Source of the DNA: Zygnema cylindricum
Taxonomy: Eukaryota; Streptophyta; Zygnematophyceae; Zygnematales; Zygnemataceae
DNA length: 64,000 nucleotides
Direction: 5' to 3'
NCBI GenBank assembly: GCA_037447655.1
Contig: JBBHKE010000867.1
Location: 62,001 to 126,000, forward strand
Made by a program: the position numbers and the translations under genes. The notes beneath the pieces were generated by a model. The model worked only from the letters and a program-made list of their open reading frames with translations. It searched no databases and was not told the origin of the DNA. Positions 50,064 to 60,561 of this stretch are shown here, in pieces; position 1 is the first letter of the stretch; every line of letters starts with the position of its first letter.

Positions 50064-51227
50064 TGTCGTGCATGAGCATACAACCGTGAAATGACATGCA
50101 TCACACCCAACTAGCGTTGCCAATAATGTATGGACCGCACATATGTGTGCTAAAACCAGAGGGCAAAGAATATATAACATCAAAAATATTAATGAATCGG
50201 CTCAAGAAAACAAACAAACAAATAAAAGTACAGCGACAAGTTTGGTAGGTAGAGAGGGGAAAAGGATGGAATTTATATTTGCGACAGTAGCCACTAGGCC
50301 CTAAAGTTTTCAATATTCCCTACAAGAGTCCAACTAGCAAACAGCAGACTCTCCTTAACCGGATGAGACCTCCGAGAAAACCGACACTCCCAAAGTCAGA
50401 AGAAAAAAGAGACAAACGACGGAAACCACGCAATAACAATAATACACACAAGATTCACACTCCAGATTTCGCAAAGCATGACAAGTGAGACACAGTCTGG
50501 AGGGAAACCTTGCAGGCTGGCTTGCGCCAGTAGATTAGGTAAGTACTTAGTACAGAAAAGAGAGCTCAAGAAAGCTCAAAGACAAAGCTAGCCAGAGACT
50601 AAGGATCCAGAAAGAGAAACCCTAACTCAACAACCAACCGATACTAAATATCCCGCAGAGGAATGCTAACTGAAAACCAAAAAGAGGTTCGACAAATCCC
50701 GAGAATGTAGATTGCCAAAAAACGACAACTCTCCAATGTTGGATCCCCGTGCTGTAATTTGCAACTAATCCTATGCGGCTATATGGCCTTTATCCTATGC
50801 TGTCGCCTATCGTACGGCTCCACTAATTTCTATATGTCTCTGAGCAAGCAGTTTTCTATGTACAAACGTTGCCAGTTTCTAGAGGTGGCTGCTACGTGGC
50901 CGTCTCGGGAAGCCTTACATCTACACCTCAAGGATGAAAACCCTCCCTACGCTACAAAAATAATGCATGAACCTCCGAGGGTTCACGACTTGGCCATGTG
51001 TCAGGTATGTAACCGTTCGAGTCCATAAGTATGTCAGGCTTGGAGCCGTTCGAATTCGCGAAATCCGATGCTTTACCGCAATCTGATTTCATGCCGGTAA
51101 CATGGTACGACCTCAGTTCTGTCCGTATCTTCAACTGAACACTCCGCCACCGACCTGTAATGTTCCCTTGTACCCCAATTAGTATAAGAATCCACTATAA
51201 TACTCGCCGACGTCTTGCGGCATGACC
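50064..51227 (-). mobile_element. 1.16-kb insertion in copia RNase H, probably a solo LTR
   Basis: The related minus-strand copy near 44175-44195 reads straight through this site, so this segment is an insertion. CCAA lies at both edges (50060-50063 and 51228-51231). It starts TGTCGTGCATGA; near the other end, GGCATGACC read on the minus strand gives GGTCATGCC. A TG...CA-ended solo LTR of another retrotransposon family, on the minus strand, is the best guess. No coding motif was seen, and the exact ends and target duplication are not settled. Confidence 0.55.
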
Positions 51228-51834
51228 CCAAGCCGCCAAACGGGTACTCCGATACCTTCAAGGGACCAAGCATCTTCACCTCACTTTCTCTTTTTCCTCT
51301 CCTTCCTCATCCCCATCCCCCTTTTCTTCTTCCCCGGATACCTCCATTTTCGGATATTGTGATGCGGATTGGGGAAATCAACCCGACGATCGACGCTCGA
51401 TTTCCGGTGTTTGTTTTTCTCTCGGCAACGGCCTTGTCTCTTGGTCTTCCCGCAAGCAAACCACGGTTGCCCTCTCCTCCACCGAAGCCGAGTATATGGC
51501 CGGCACCTCCGCCACAAAGTCGGCCATTTGGTTCCGCCGCCTTCTCACCGATCTCTCTTTTCCACCTTCTTCCCCTACTCCCATTTTTTTTATTCTCAAG
51601 GGGCTTTATCCCTTATGAAGAATCCGATTCATCACACTCGCACCAAACACATTGATATTCAGTTTCATTTTACTCTTGAAAAAATCGTGGACGGCACCGT
51701 CTCTTTCTCTCATTGTGCTTCGACTTCTCAACTTGCCGATTTCCTTACCAAACCTCTCCCTCGCCCTTTGCTTCACCAACACATTTTTACCGCCGGTCTT
51801 CGTGACTAGCCATGCTTCAATCGAGGGGGGGTAT

Positions 51835-52326
51835 TGAAAGTGTTAATTTTCTCCCTTAAAGCTTATGTCTAAATTTACATCCTTAAAATCCTAAACGCTA
51901 CTATAGAAGTACATGTCCTTTATTGTACTTTATAAATGACGTTATGATCCTCTTAGTGGAATGTACTATACCTTTATTAGTATAGAATGATACTTAGTGG
52001 AATGTCCTCTTGTAGTGTAGACATGATTCTCGGTAGAATCACCAGTCAATAGAATTCTTTTGACGTAACTAGTTCTACCCACATTAGTTACGTCTTGTCC
52101 TAGATCTACCTTGAACCGATGTTTTCATTTCACGGTTCTATAAAAGTCACTAGTCTTACATGTATTTTTTATCAATTCAAAAAGGACACTTTGACGACAA
52201 ACTTCTCACCTACATTCTCTTGTTTGTCATCTATTTATTTCTTGTCTTTTGGTCCTATTTTATTTTGTCTCTACATATCATCTTTTGTCTTCATTTTTAT
52301 TTTGACCTCATATGGCCTCTCATTCA
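51835..52326 (+). repeat. Copia 3' LTR
   Basis: 492 bp, from TGAAAGTGTT directly after the polypurine tract (tcgagggggggtat) to ...CATTCA. It is colinear with the 5' LTR at 45609, with scattered substitutions and small indels. Confidence 0.92.
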
Positions 52327-53084
52327 ATAAGTGGATCGAAAAGCGCTAAACGACTTGCTATTATAGTACTTTGTTTTTTTTTTTTCCCTTAGCGCCAATT
52401 CGTTGAACGAATCAAAAACAGCCACATCATTTGGAACTGAAACTACAATTAATAACAATAATGCTTACCCCATGCTAATTATCTCTTTACATTAGTAATT
52501 GATAATAATTCGACATTGATAATGATTCGACATTGATAATGATTCAACATTGATAGATAATGATTCAACATTGATAATGATTCCACATTGATAATGATTC
52601 GACATTTATAGATAATGATTAAACATTGATAGATAATGATTCGACATCGATAATGATTCGACGTCGATAATGATTCGGCATCGATAATGATTCGACATTG
52701 ATAATAATTCGACATTGACAATGATTCACAGTGAACCAATCGGCTTTAGTTATTAAATTTTTGCCCATCACGTCATCTTACACACAAACTTTTCGAGTCT
52801 CATGAGGATGAAAAAATTCTTCAGCTTGATTGAAAATCACTTCTACAAGCAATTGCCTTTTTATTGAAACACAATTCTTTTAGTGACTGGTAAAAAATAG
52901 ATGCCTAAAATATAAAAAACTAGATCAACTAAAAGCTGAAATTCTCTCTGTTATGCGATATTGATCTGAATGGAAAACTTTCGGCAAATCCGACCAGAAA
53001 CTAACAATGGGTTGAGAGATGTCTTGACATCAATAAAAATGAGGAAAAGGAGGAGGCGGAGAAGGAGGCGATCAACCGACTAAC
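52327..53084. other. Spacer between the copia element and the lipase gene
   Basis: Contains a minisatellite (52498-52731) and the 3' flank of the minus-strand lipase-type gene; no gene seen. Confidence 0.5.
52498..52731. repeat. Minisatellite (GATAATGATTCGACATT)n
   Basis: About a dozen imperfect units of 17-22 bp, varying at the ACATT/ACATC and TTCGA/TTCAA positions. Confidence 0.9.
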
Positions 53085-56000
53085 TCAAACCCCTTCCAAG
53101 AAATTTATGATAGGTGAAAACACATCTTGAGTACCTGTACTACTTCCGATGAGATCCATGTGAGCATAGTTCGGTAATACTAGTTGGGAAGGAGTTGAAT
53201 GTAAACTAGAAAACAATTGGTTCACATCTTCCGGAACCGCCATATAATCGTTTCCCCCACTCACTAGAAGAAATTTAACCGAAGATGAGATGACGGTTGG
53301 ATCATACTGAGAGAGGGAGAGAGGGAAGGAGAGTGAGAGGGCGAGAGAGAGGGAGAGGGCGAGAGAGAGGGAGAGGGTGAGGGAGAGGGAGAGGGCGAGG
53401 GAGAGGGCGAGGGAGAGGGAGAGAGAAAAAAGAGGGAAAAAAATGGAGAGACGGAGAGCGAGGCAACCGACAAAAACACATACGGAAAAAACATACGAAA
53501 TTAATTCAACAAACAAGTGATTCACAAAAAAAAATGTATGAAAAGGAAAATAGTAACATGCCACAAAAATGGGAAGTATGCAAAACCATCCGTTGTTTTT
53601 TATTGTGAATGACCAACTTGATCAAGGGCAAGAATAAAAATATAATCAAGGATGAGAATTAAAATATTATCAAGTGCAAGAATAAAAATATAATCAAGGG
53701 CAAGAATAAAAATAAAATAAAAGGGCAAGATAAGAGTCAAAGGTGAGTAATTAGTACCAGAGGTGGTTGAGTACCGCCATAAAGAGCGGTGTTTTGAAAT
53801 GGTGTGGGTGCATTCCACCGTTGGAAAAGTCCATTACGGATTTCTAGAAAAAGAAATGGGGGGAGGGAGGAAGGGAGGAAGTGTGAGAGGAGAGAAGGGG
53901 AGTGTGAGTGAGAAAGAGGGAGAGGGAGAGGGCGAGGACGAAGGATGGAGAGAGGGAGGGGAGGTAGGGATAAAACAAGTTTGATTAGGCTAAGTCATAA
54001 TAAACAACTCTATATAAAAACCCTAATATCAAGGTATTGTCATCATTGTCATCATCATTATCATCATCGTTTTTGTCATCACAAAAATTTATTTGATAAA
54101 CCACGGAAATTATGCTCTTTTATGAAAACGGCAAAAGTAAGAATTTAAAGAGAGATCCTTCTCTCCCCTTCTCTCTCTCACTTTCTCTTTGCCTCCCTCT
54201 CCCTCTCCCTCTCCTTGCAATTACTGTTTCGTACGTTTCCTAACCTCTTTCAAAACATCTTAGCGTGAAAGAATGCGAGACAGCGAGTGCGAGGGAGTGT
54301 GAGAGGGAAAGTGGGAGAGAGTGTGAGGAATTTGTATTCAATTTTGAAGGGTTTAAAAAGGGTTTTTGGATGTTCAGACTGTACCTTGCTGGTAATGCAG
54401 AAGATTTCTATAGGGGCTAACAACCCAATTGGGATCCATATCCCCCAGTACGTTTAAGTAGCCGTCCGATATACAGCAGTTGGGACCTGAATGAAAACAT
54501 AAATTTTGTGTTTATTTGTTTATCTTACTGTAAATAACATGGATGGTTTCTCTCTGTTTGTTTACTGCGATGAAAACAAAATAGATGTGGAGTTTTTTCC
54601 TTAAGTAGTCGTCCGAGGTATAGCAGTTAAGAACCGGAATTAGATAGGTTTTGTCTTTATTTGTTATGTGAATGAACATAATATGGGTCTTCTCTATTTA
54701 TATATTTATCTAAATGAACACAAGTGTTTTGTTTTTTTCTGTTTATTGGAAATTCTTCTTTTCTAGTTCTTTTCATCTTCGGAGTCAACAATGATCATGT
54801 ATTTATTCGTAGGAATCTAATTATTCAATTTAGTTTAGTGATTTTTTTGTAATATCAACATAATTATTGTTACTCTTACTTTGATTCCCAAGGTTGTAAG
54901 TTGTTTGGTGCAAAAGGTTAACTTGTTAACTTCCTTTTAGTTCGTTTGGTGCAAAAGGTTAACTTGTTAACTTCCTTTTAGTTCTGGTTCCTAAGTTTCA
55001 AATAGATTTTTCAAGATTTCCAATGGCCTAGCAACACCATTTTTACCCATACAAATTTTTAGTATCTCATTTTTTTAGAATATACAGTAACTTCTAAAAA
55101 CAACCCATAATTTTTCAAAGTCGTGTCTTGTTAAATCCATTTCTGAAAATGTAGTATGTCCGAAGATCACACCTTAGAAATGATCACAAGACCGAAAAAG
55201 TAAAAAAAAAAACTTGGAAAACAAATGTTTGTAAACATACATTTTAGAAAATCTGAAATTGACGCCTATGTCATTTTTTCCAAGAATATTTAAAAAAATT
55301 GATCGCTTTCAAGAGTGGATTGCTTTTACCTATCAGAAGCAAAAAAAATAAAGAAAATCCTTTTTTTTTCTATCTTTCTCTTTTCAGGTTTTTTGTGACT
55401 TACTTCCCACTTCCTCACTCAAATTCTCCATCTCCCCTCTCCGCCTTAAATCCCTCAGATTCTTCCTTTCTCCATCCTAGTTTTCTGTGACTTCTTTTCT
55501 TCTCTTCCCCAACCCCCTCTCCCCCTCCCCACTCCGCCTTCCCCTCCCTCTCCATCCCTCTCTCCTTCTCTCGCCTCTCTTAAAACCCCACAAAACCTTC
55601 CAACCACTTTTCCGAGTTTTCCTAGCTGTCGGGAACTTGCTTCTGTAATAGTTTTCGGTACCTCTACCTGCAATATTGTTGAGGGTATCTCTTGTTCACT
55701 CCACCTTCCTCTCCCTCTCTATCTCTTCCTTCCTCTCTCCCCCCCTCTAAAAAATCTTAGAAAACCTTAACAACTTTTCCTAGTTTTGGAGACCTCACCT
55801 GTAATATTATTGAGGGTATCTCTTGTTGAGCCTCCGTCTGTAAGTTGACCTCCGAGTGTAACTCCAAACGCTGAAAGAAATCCCGATAAAGAATTGAACC
55901 TGTTTCTCAACCCCAAGGGTTTTGCCGTTCAAATCATATGATTTTATATTTTCAAATCACATATTTATATATCCAAATCATAAACGAATTAGAAATATAA

Positions 56001-57265
56001 GAAATTGGAAAAACGAAAATACGACTAATGAAGTTACGAATTATAAAATACGAATTAATGAACTTACGAATTCAAAATATAAGAAATTGGAAAAAATTGA
56101 ATACGAATTAATGAACTTACGAATTAAAAATATAAGAAATTGGAATAAAAATACGAATTAATGAACTTAGGCATTAGAAAAAAAACTCAAGAATTAGAAA
56201 TATAAGAAATTGGAAAATTGAAAATATAATGGGGTTATCCACTTACAAGGTTAAGTTGAATAATCCGGCTCCAACACCGAGAACATATTCCGCCTGTCCA
56301 ATCAAATGGCTCCCAAAATCACATCCACTTAACCATGAAAAACATATACTCAAAGGAAAAAAAATGCCCAAAGAGAAAAAAAAAGCCGTATAACATTACG
56401 AATAACTGGTTTTTTTTTTTTCTTTTTTCAGACATACGTACCGTATCGGGTGTGGTATTAAAAGCCCAACGTTGTAAAACTGGGGATTTCACATTTCCAA
56501 GATAAACAAGGGGACCAATCAGAACAGCGGAAGCCAAAGAATCCACGAAAGCTGATTGGGTCGAGGCAGCCGCAACCGGAATCACGGCTCCCTGAGGTAT
56601 AAAAATATGCCATAAAAAAAAGGGAGGAAAAAGAAAAGGGAGAGGAAAAAAAAATGAAGAGGAAAATTAAGCAAAAAAATCGATAAATTGAACAGAAAAA
56701 AAGGAGGAATAATCAGTATAAACACTAGTGACAAACAAAAAAACGGTTAAACCCAGTCAGGATGCATACCGGTTGTACTCGAGATTGACGCCAAACCAAA
56801 CAAACAATATGCCTCCCTGGGGTATGAAAAAGGGAGGGAGAGAGGGAAAGGGAGAGAAGGGAAGGGAGAGCGGGGGAGAGGGAGAGAGGAGAGGGAGAGG
56901 GGAGACAGAGGGAGGGGGCGCGGGAGAGGGGGAGACAGGGAGCAAAGGAGAGGGGTGAGAGGGAAAGGGAGGGGGAGAGGAGAGGGAGGGGGGAAGGGAG
57001 AGGAGGAAAGGGATAAGGGTAAAGGGAGAGGGGGAAAGGCGAGAGAGGAGAGAGGGAGAGCGGGAGAGGGAGGGAAAGGGAGAGGGGAGAGAAGGAGCGG
57101 AGAAAGTGGGAGGGGAAGAGGGGAAACGAGAGAGGGGGAAAGGGAGAGAAGGGGAGAGGGAGACGGATGTGGAAATTGAACGAAAAAGAAGAAAAGAATA
57201 ATCTATAGAGCCAAACATAAAAAAAAGGGGGTTTAGATGCAAATCGATACACTAAGAGGGAGGGA

Positions 57266-57329
<64 letters not shown>

Positions 57330-57369
57330 GAGAAGGGGAGAGAGGGAGAAGAGAGAAGAGAGAGAGAGA

Positions 57370-57451
<82 letters not shown>

Positions 57452-60400
57452 AAAAGAGAGACGAGGGGAAACGGTGGGAAAACGGGCGAGAGGGAAATGG
57501 GGTGAGAGAGAGAAGATACATGAGAGCGAGAGAGGTCTGAAGGAGGAGAGAGAAGAGGGAAATGGGAGGGAAAAGGGGCGAGAGGGAGAAGAGACATGGC
57601 CTTTTTGTTACCTGATCATAACCGATAAAATGAATTTTTGAAAGACCGGTCACTCTCTGAATAAGACTCACAAATACTGGAATATCAAACCAGGCCATTT
57701 CATCGAAACTGTAATCCCAAAATTGCTGTAAAATCCCAAAATAAAATAAAAAAAACAGATATTATATCAGTCAAAGTTCACAATTTTGCTCACAAATTTT
57801 CATGATATTTCAGAAGGAAAGGTTCGGTACACCTCACCTTCAATTAATCTCTTTCAAGTGAAATACACGTTGATACAAAAAACTGATACACTCTGTAAAT
57901 GTGAAAGAAAAATGATAACCCAAGGGGAAAGCCAATAAGGCTAATGCACTAAAGAAGTGAGACCACTAATGCATTGATTTCCACTATTCTTTTCTGCAAC
58001 AATGTACAGCATACCAGTAAACTGAGGTTTTTTCAATTTTTGACAATTTGAGAACTTGCGATACAATTACATACATACTATGATGATGTAAATGACGATG
58101 TAAATGACGATATAAATAAATGACGTCATAAATGGCGTTTTGACTGTATAAATGACAATATTCATGACGATTAAAATTGCTTGTTGTGAATGAAAATATA
58201 AATGACAATAAAACTCACGATTAACATCGTTATAGATGACAATATAAATGGTGACATAAATGACATTAAATGGCATTATAACTGACGACAAATGACAATA
58301 AAGATGACGATTGTATAGTTATATTGGTCACACTGGGTGTAGTCCCATCAGCTAAATCGGTTGCATAGGTGAATCAAGTACATCGGTCAATTCCCAGCAT
58401 TGGCTTTAGTCATCTTTAATTCTTTTTTTTTTAAGGGAAAAAAACAGAATAAAGTTCGCATTCAAGTGAAAATTTTCAAAAAAGTTGCATCCAACGGTCA
58501 CATTGGCTGGTGGTCGATGCAAAATAAGTCGGCACATTGGGGTATTTGATTTATCAGATAAATGCCTCCAAAAGTGAATGGCTAAAATAAAGCACAGCAT
58601 ATCAGAGGATTTTTCTTACTGACCTACCAGAAGGCCCATGTTTTTCTTGTTTACGTTTCCCAACACTTTTTGCTATCCATTCAAGGTATAATTCACGTGA
58701 TTGCTTGAGGTATCAGTTTCAGTTCAATTTGAAATGGAAAAAAGAGCTAACCACAAATGAGATAGATATGGTACATCAAATCAATAATTAAAATTATAAA
58801 TATGACAAACAGTGAGAAATTTCGGCTTTAACTACTGAATTTTATCATTTTTATAAGTTTGCTTACCCTCTGCGTCCTGTTGTAGCTCACATGTTTAGGA
58901 GAGTAGAAAGTTCCTCTGTGGTTTAGCATCCTGTAGATGTCACATTATAAATGGCTTAAGAGCAATGTAATTTGGAAACAAAAGGTGAAAAAAAAAGAGG
59001 GCAAGATGAAGTTGACTAAAAAATCGCAGACGGCATACAATCTCCCTGCTTTATTTAGATGTAAAATGTTGATAATGAATATTGGAAAAAAAACAATAGC
59101 CGATAGATAAATAAACAATCTAAACAATAATGTTTGTTAAAATTAGATAGCTATAAACATGTTTAGAATTTTTGGAAACACAATAAACATATGATGCTCT
59201 CACCAAACATCGTAGCCTTTATCAGCGAGTAAAAATGGAAGCTTGTTTTTTGCATCATTCTGACTGGCCGAGAAAAACCAGACATCAGCTCCGTAAAAGA
59301 CAGCATGGTCAATTGCAACTGGCCACTTGGCTGTTGCTGACCGGTTGGTTCCTGTGGAGAAAGTCCATGCAGACAATACTTCTGTTGTAATTTAAAGTTT
59401 CAACGATGAATCCGAACCGTAATTTGTAGGACTAGTGAGATTGAGATTGAGATGACTGTGATCGAAATGATTGAGATAGAGATTGAAATTGAGATTAAGA
59501 TTAAGATTGGAACTGAGATTGAGATTAAGATGATTGAGACTGAGACTGAGATTAAGATGATTGAGAATCAGGTGAGATTGAGATGAAATTAAGACTGAGA
59601 TTGAGATTGCGGCTGATATTGACATTGAAATTCAGAGAAATTAAACATTGAGAGTGAGACTGAGATAATTCAGATTGACATTGAGAGATTTGAGTGATTG
59701 ACATTAAAATGATTGAGATTGAGATGATTGAGATTGAGATGATTGAGATTGAGAATGAGATTGAAAATAGGGCTGAGATTGAAATGAATGAGATCAAGGT
59801 TGAGAAAATTGAGATTGACATAAAGATGGTTGAGATTGAGACTGCGACTGCGATTGAGACTAAGATGATTGAAATTGAGGTGATTGAGATAACTGAGGTT
59901 AATATTAAGATGGTTGAGATAAGAGACATGGAGATTCAGACAGCATTCTATCCTACCTCCTCGAGCGGGAGCAGCGGTGGCTGTAGAATTCCCGATCCGC
60001 TGGATATTAAGAAGGTAGCCATCCTCTGTAGTTCCCTGCAATCAGCCGAACTTATTTAAGAACTTATATAAAACTTTTTTTTTTTTGACTTCTGTGTAGC
60101 AAAAACTTTTTTAGATTCTTGAAGCTACACGTGGAACGGATTCAGAAAACAAATGGCAAGACCGTGACAGCAGTGATGTAAGCTTGCAGAGCCAAAAATA
60201 TTCGTATATTCAAAAAATAGGAACTATTCATCATAAGTATGTGAATAAAACCAAGCTTTACGGTAGAAACAAGTGATGTGGTTTATGATATGCCAATTAC
60301 TGAAATATTCATCACAATTATGTGAACAAAACCAATGGTTTCCAATATAAACAAGTGTCAAAGGATACTTACTGAATACTCGTCACAATTGTACTGCAAA

Positions 60401-60561
60401 TTCCGTATATATTTGTTGCAAAAACCGGTTTCATGCGGGACTCTGGTAACTCGCTGTGCCTCTGTACAATAAAGACACTGTAGCTCCAAAAAAAGGTTTA
60501 GCAGGAGACTGCAGGCTAGAATACGGATAGCAACGTGCACATTTTTCCTGACGGCCGGCAT
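53085..60561 (-). CDS. Lysosomal-acid-lipase-type alpha/beta hydrolase, nucleophile Ser replaced by Asp (11 exons)
   Basis: Exons on the minus strand: 60561-60373, 60035-59957, 59351-59204, 58930-58867, 57725-57612, 56591-56442, 56293-56247, 55870-55799, 54486-54385, 53843-53758 and 53306-53085 (about 423 aa). All sites are GT-AG and all junctions are in phase except exon 7 to 8, where I count one base too many. The family hydrolyses lipid esters. Residues 1-33 form a signal peptide. E-D-G-Y-L-L-N-I-Q-R (exon 2), V-W-M-L-N-H-R-G-T (exons 3-4), F-W-D-Y-S-F-D-E (exon 5), G-P-N-C-C (exon 9) and Q-P-P-L-Y-D (exons 10-11) match family landmarks. The relay Asp (G-G-N-D) and His (Y-A-H-M-D) are in exon 11. 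The nucleophile elbow reads G-Y-D-Q-G (residues 195-199) instead of G-x-S-x-G. The family H-G oxyanion motif reads H-A (105-106). It may be a pseudoenzyme, an altered enzyme or a decaying gene. Confidence 0.85.
53311..53430. repeat. (GAGAGG)n tract in lipase intron 10
   Basis: GA/GGGAGA repeats. On the coding strand this is a CT tract reaching the acceptor of exon 11 and acting as its polypyrimidine tract. Confidence 0.9.
55480..55800. repeat. Pyrimidine-rich tract and partial exon-8 duplication in intron 8
   Basis: Pyrimidine-rich plus-strand sequence. Near 55668-55708, 'caatattgttgagggtatct' and its context repeat the end of exon 8 (55799-55832, 'taatattattgagggtatct'). This is a local duplication of the exon-8 3' end with its donor region, mutated in the distal copy. 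Confidence 0.65.
55990..56220. repeat. Minisatellite in lipase intron 7
   Basis: Repeats of 'acgaattaatgaacttacg' alternating with 'aaatataagaaattgg'; the unit is about 50 bp and occurs about four times, imperfectly. Confidence 0.85.
56826..57600. repeat. Long GA/GGGAGA tract in lipase intron 5
   Basis: Purine-only sequence over most of 56826-57170 and 57255-57600, broken by a short mixed segment. On the gene's coding strand it is polypyrimidine. The long Ser/Leu/Pro-rich frames across it are artefacts. Confidence 0.9.
58081..58317. repeat. Minisatellite in lipase intron 4
   Basis: Repeats of about 12 bp, 'aaatgacgatat' and variants (aaatgacaatat, aaatgacgtcat), about fifteen times. Confidence 0.85.
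59435..59940. repeat. (GAGATT)n-type hexamer minisatellite in lipase intron 2
   Basis: Almost continuous 'gattgagattgagatgatt' variants over about 500 bp, filling most of intron 2 (59352-59956). Confidence 0.9.

Larger units (their letters stand above)
46090..51813 (+). pseudogene. Copia polyprotein (gag-PR-INT-RT-RH), disrupted
   Basis: Gag runs from the ATG at 46090, which lies in the last bases of the LTR, and stays open to about 46786. A 50-bp tandem duplication then shifts the frame. A zinc knuckle C-x2-C-x4-H-x4-C is at 46853-46903. The protease reads W-L-I-D-S-R-A-S at about 47257-47280, with Arg where the D-S/T-G active site needs Gly. The integrase shows H-x-R-F-G-H, H-S-D-V-C-G-P, R-T-D-N-G-G-E-Y and, after a frameshift near 48125, Q-N-G-x-A-E-R-L-N-R-T. 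RT runs from about 49000 (W-V-F-K-I-K, I-Y-G-L-K-Q-A-P-R-V-W), stops at 49558-49560 and has H-V-D-D in place of Y-V-D-D. RNase H (C-D-A-D-W, S-S-T-E-A-E-Y-M-A) resumes after an insertion at 50064-51227. It cannot encode an active polyprotein. Confidence 0.9.
45609..52326 (+). mobile_element. Near full-length Ty1/copia retrotransposon, inactivated
   Basis: LTRs of 497 and 492 bp bracket gag, protease, integrase, RT and RNase H in copia order. The two LTRs are highly similar, so the insertion is not very old. The 5' side is not clean flank but another element's RNase H end, so no target duplication can be read. The interior is broken by short tandem duplications, frameshifts, a stop and a 1.16-kb insertion. 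Confidence 0.9.

Noticed and set aside
56725-57597. 290-residue Ser/Leu/Pro-rich open frame on the minus strand
   Set aside because: It is the translation of the CT/GA tract in lipase intron 5; there is no start context, domain or codon structure beyond the repeat.
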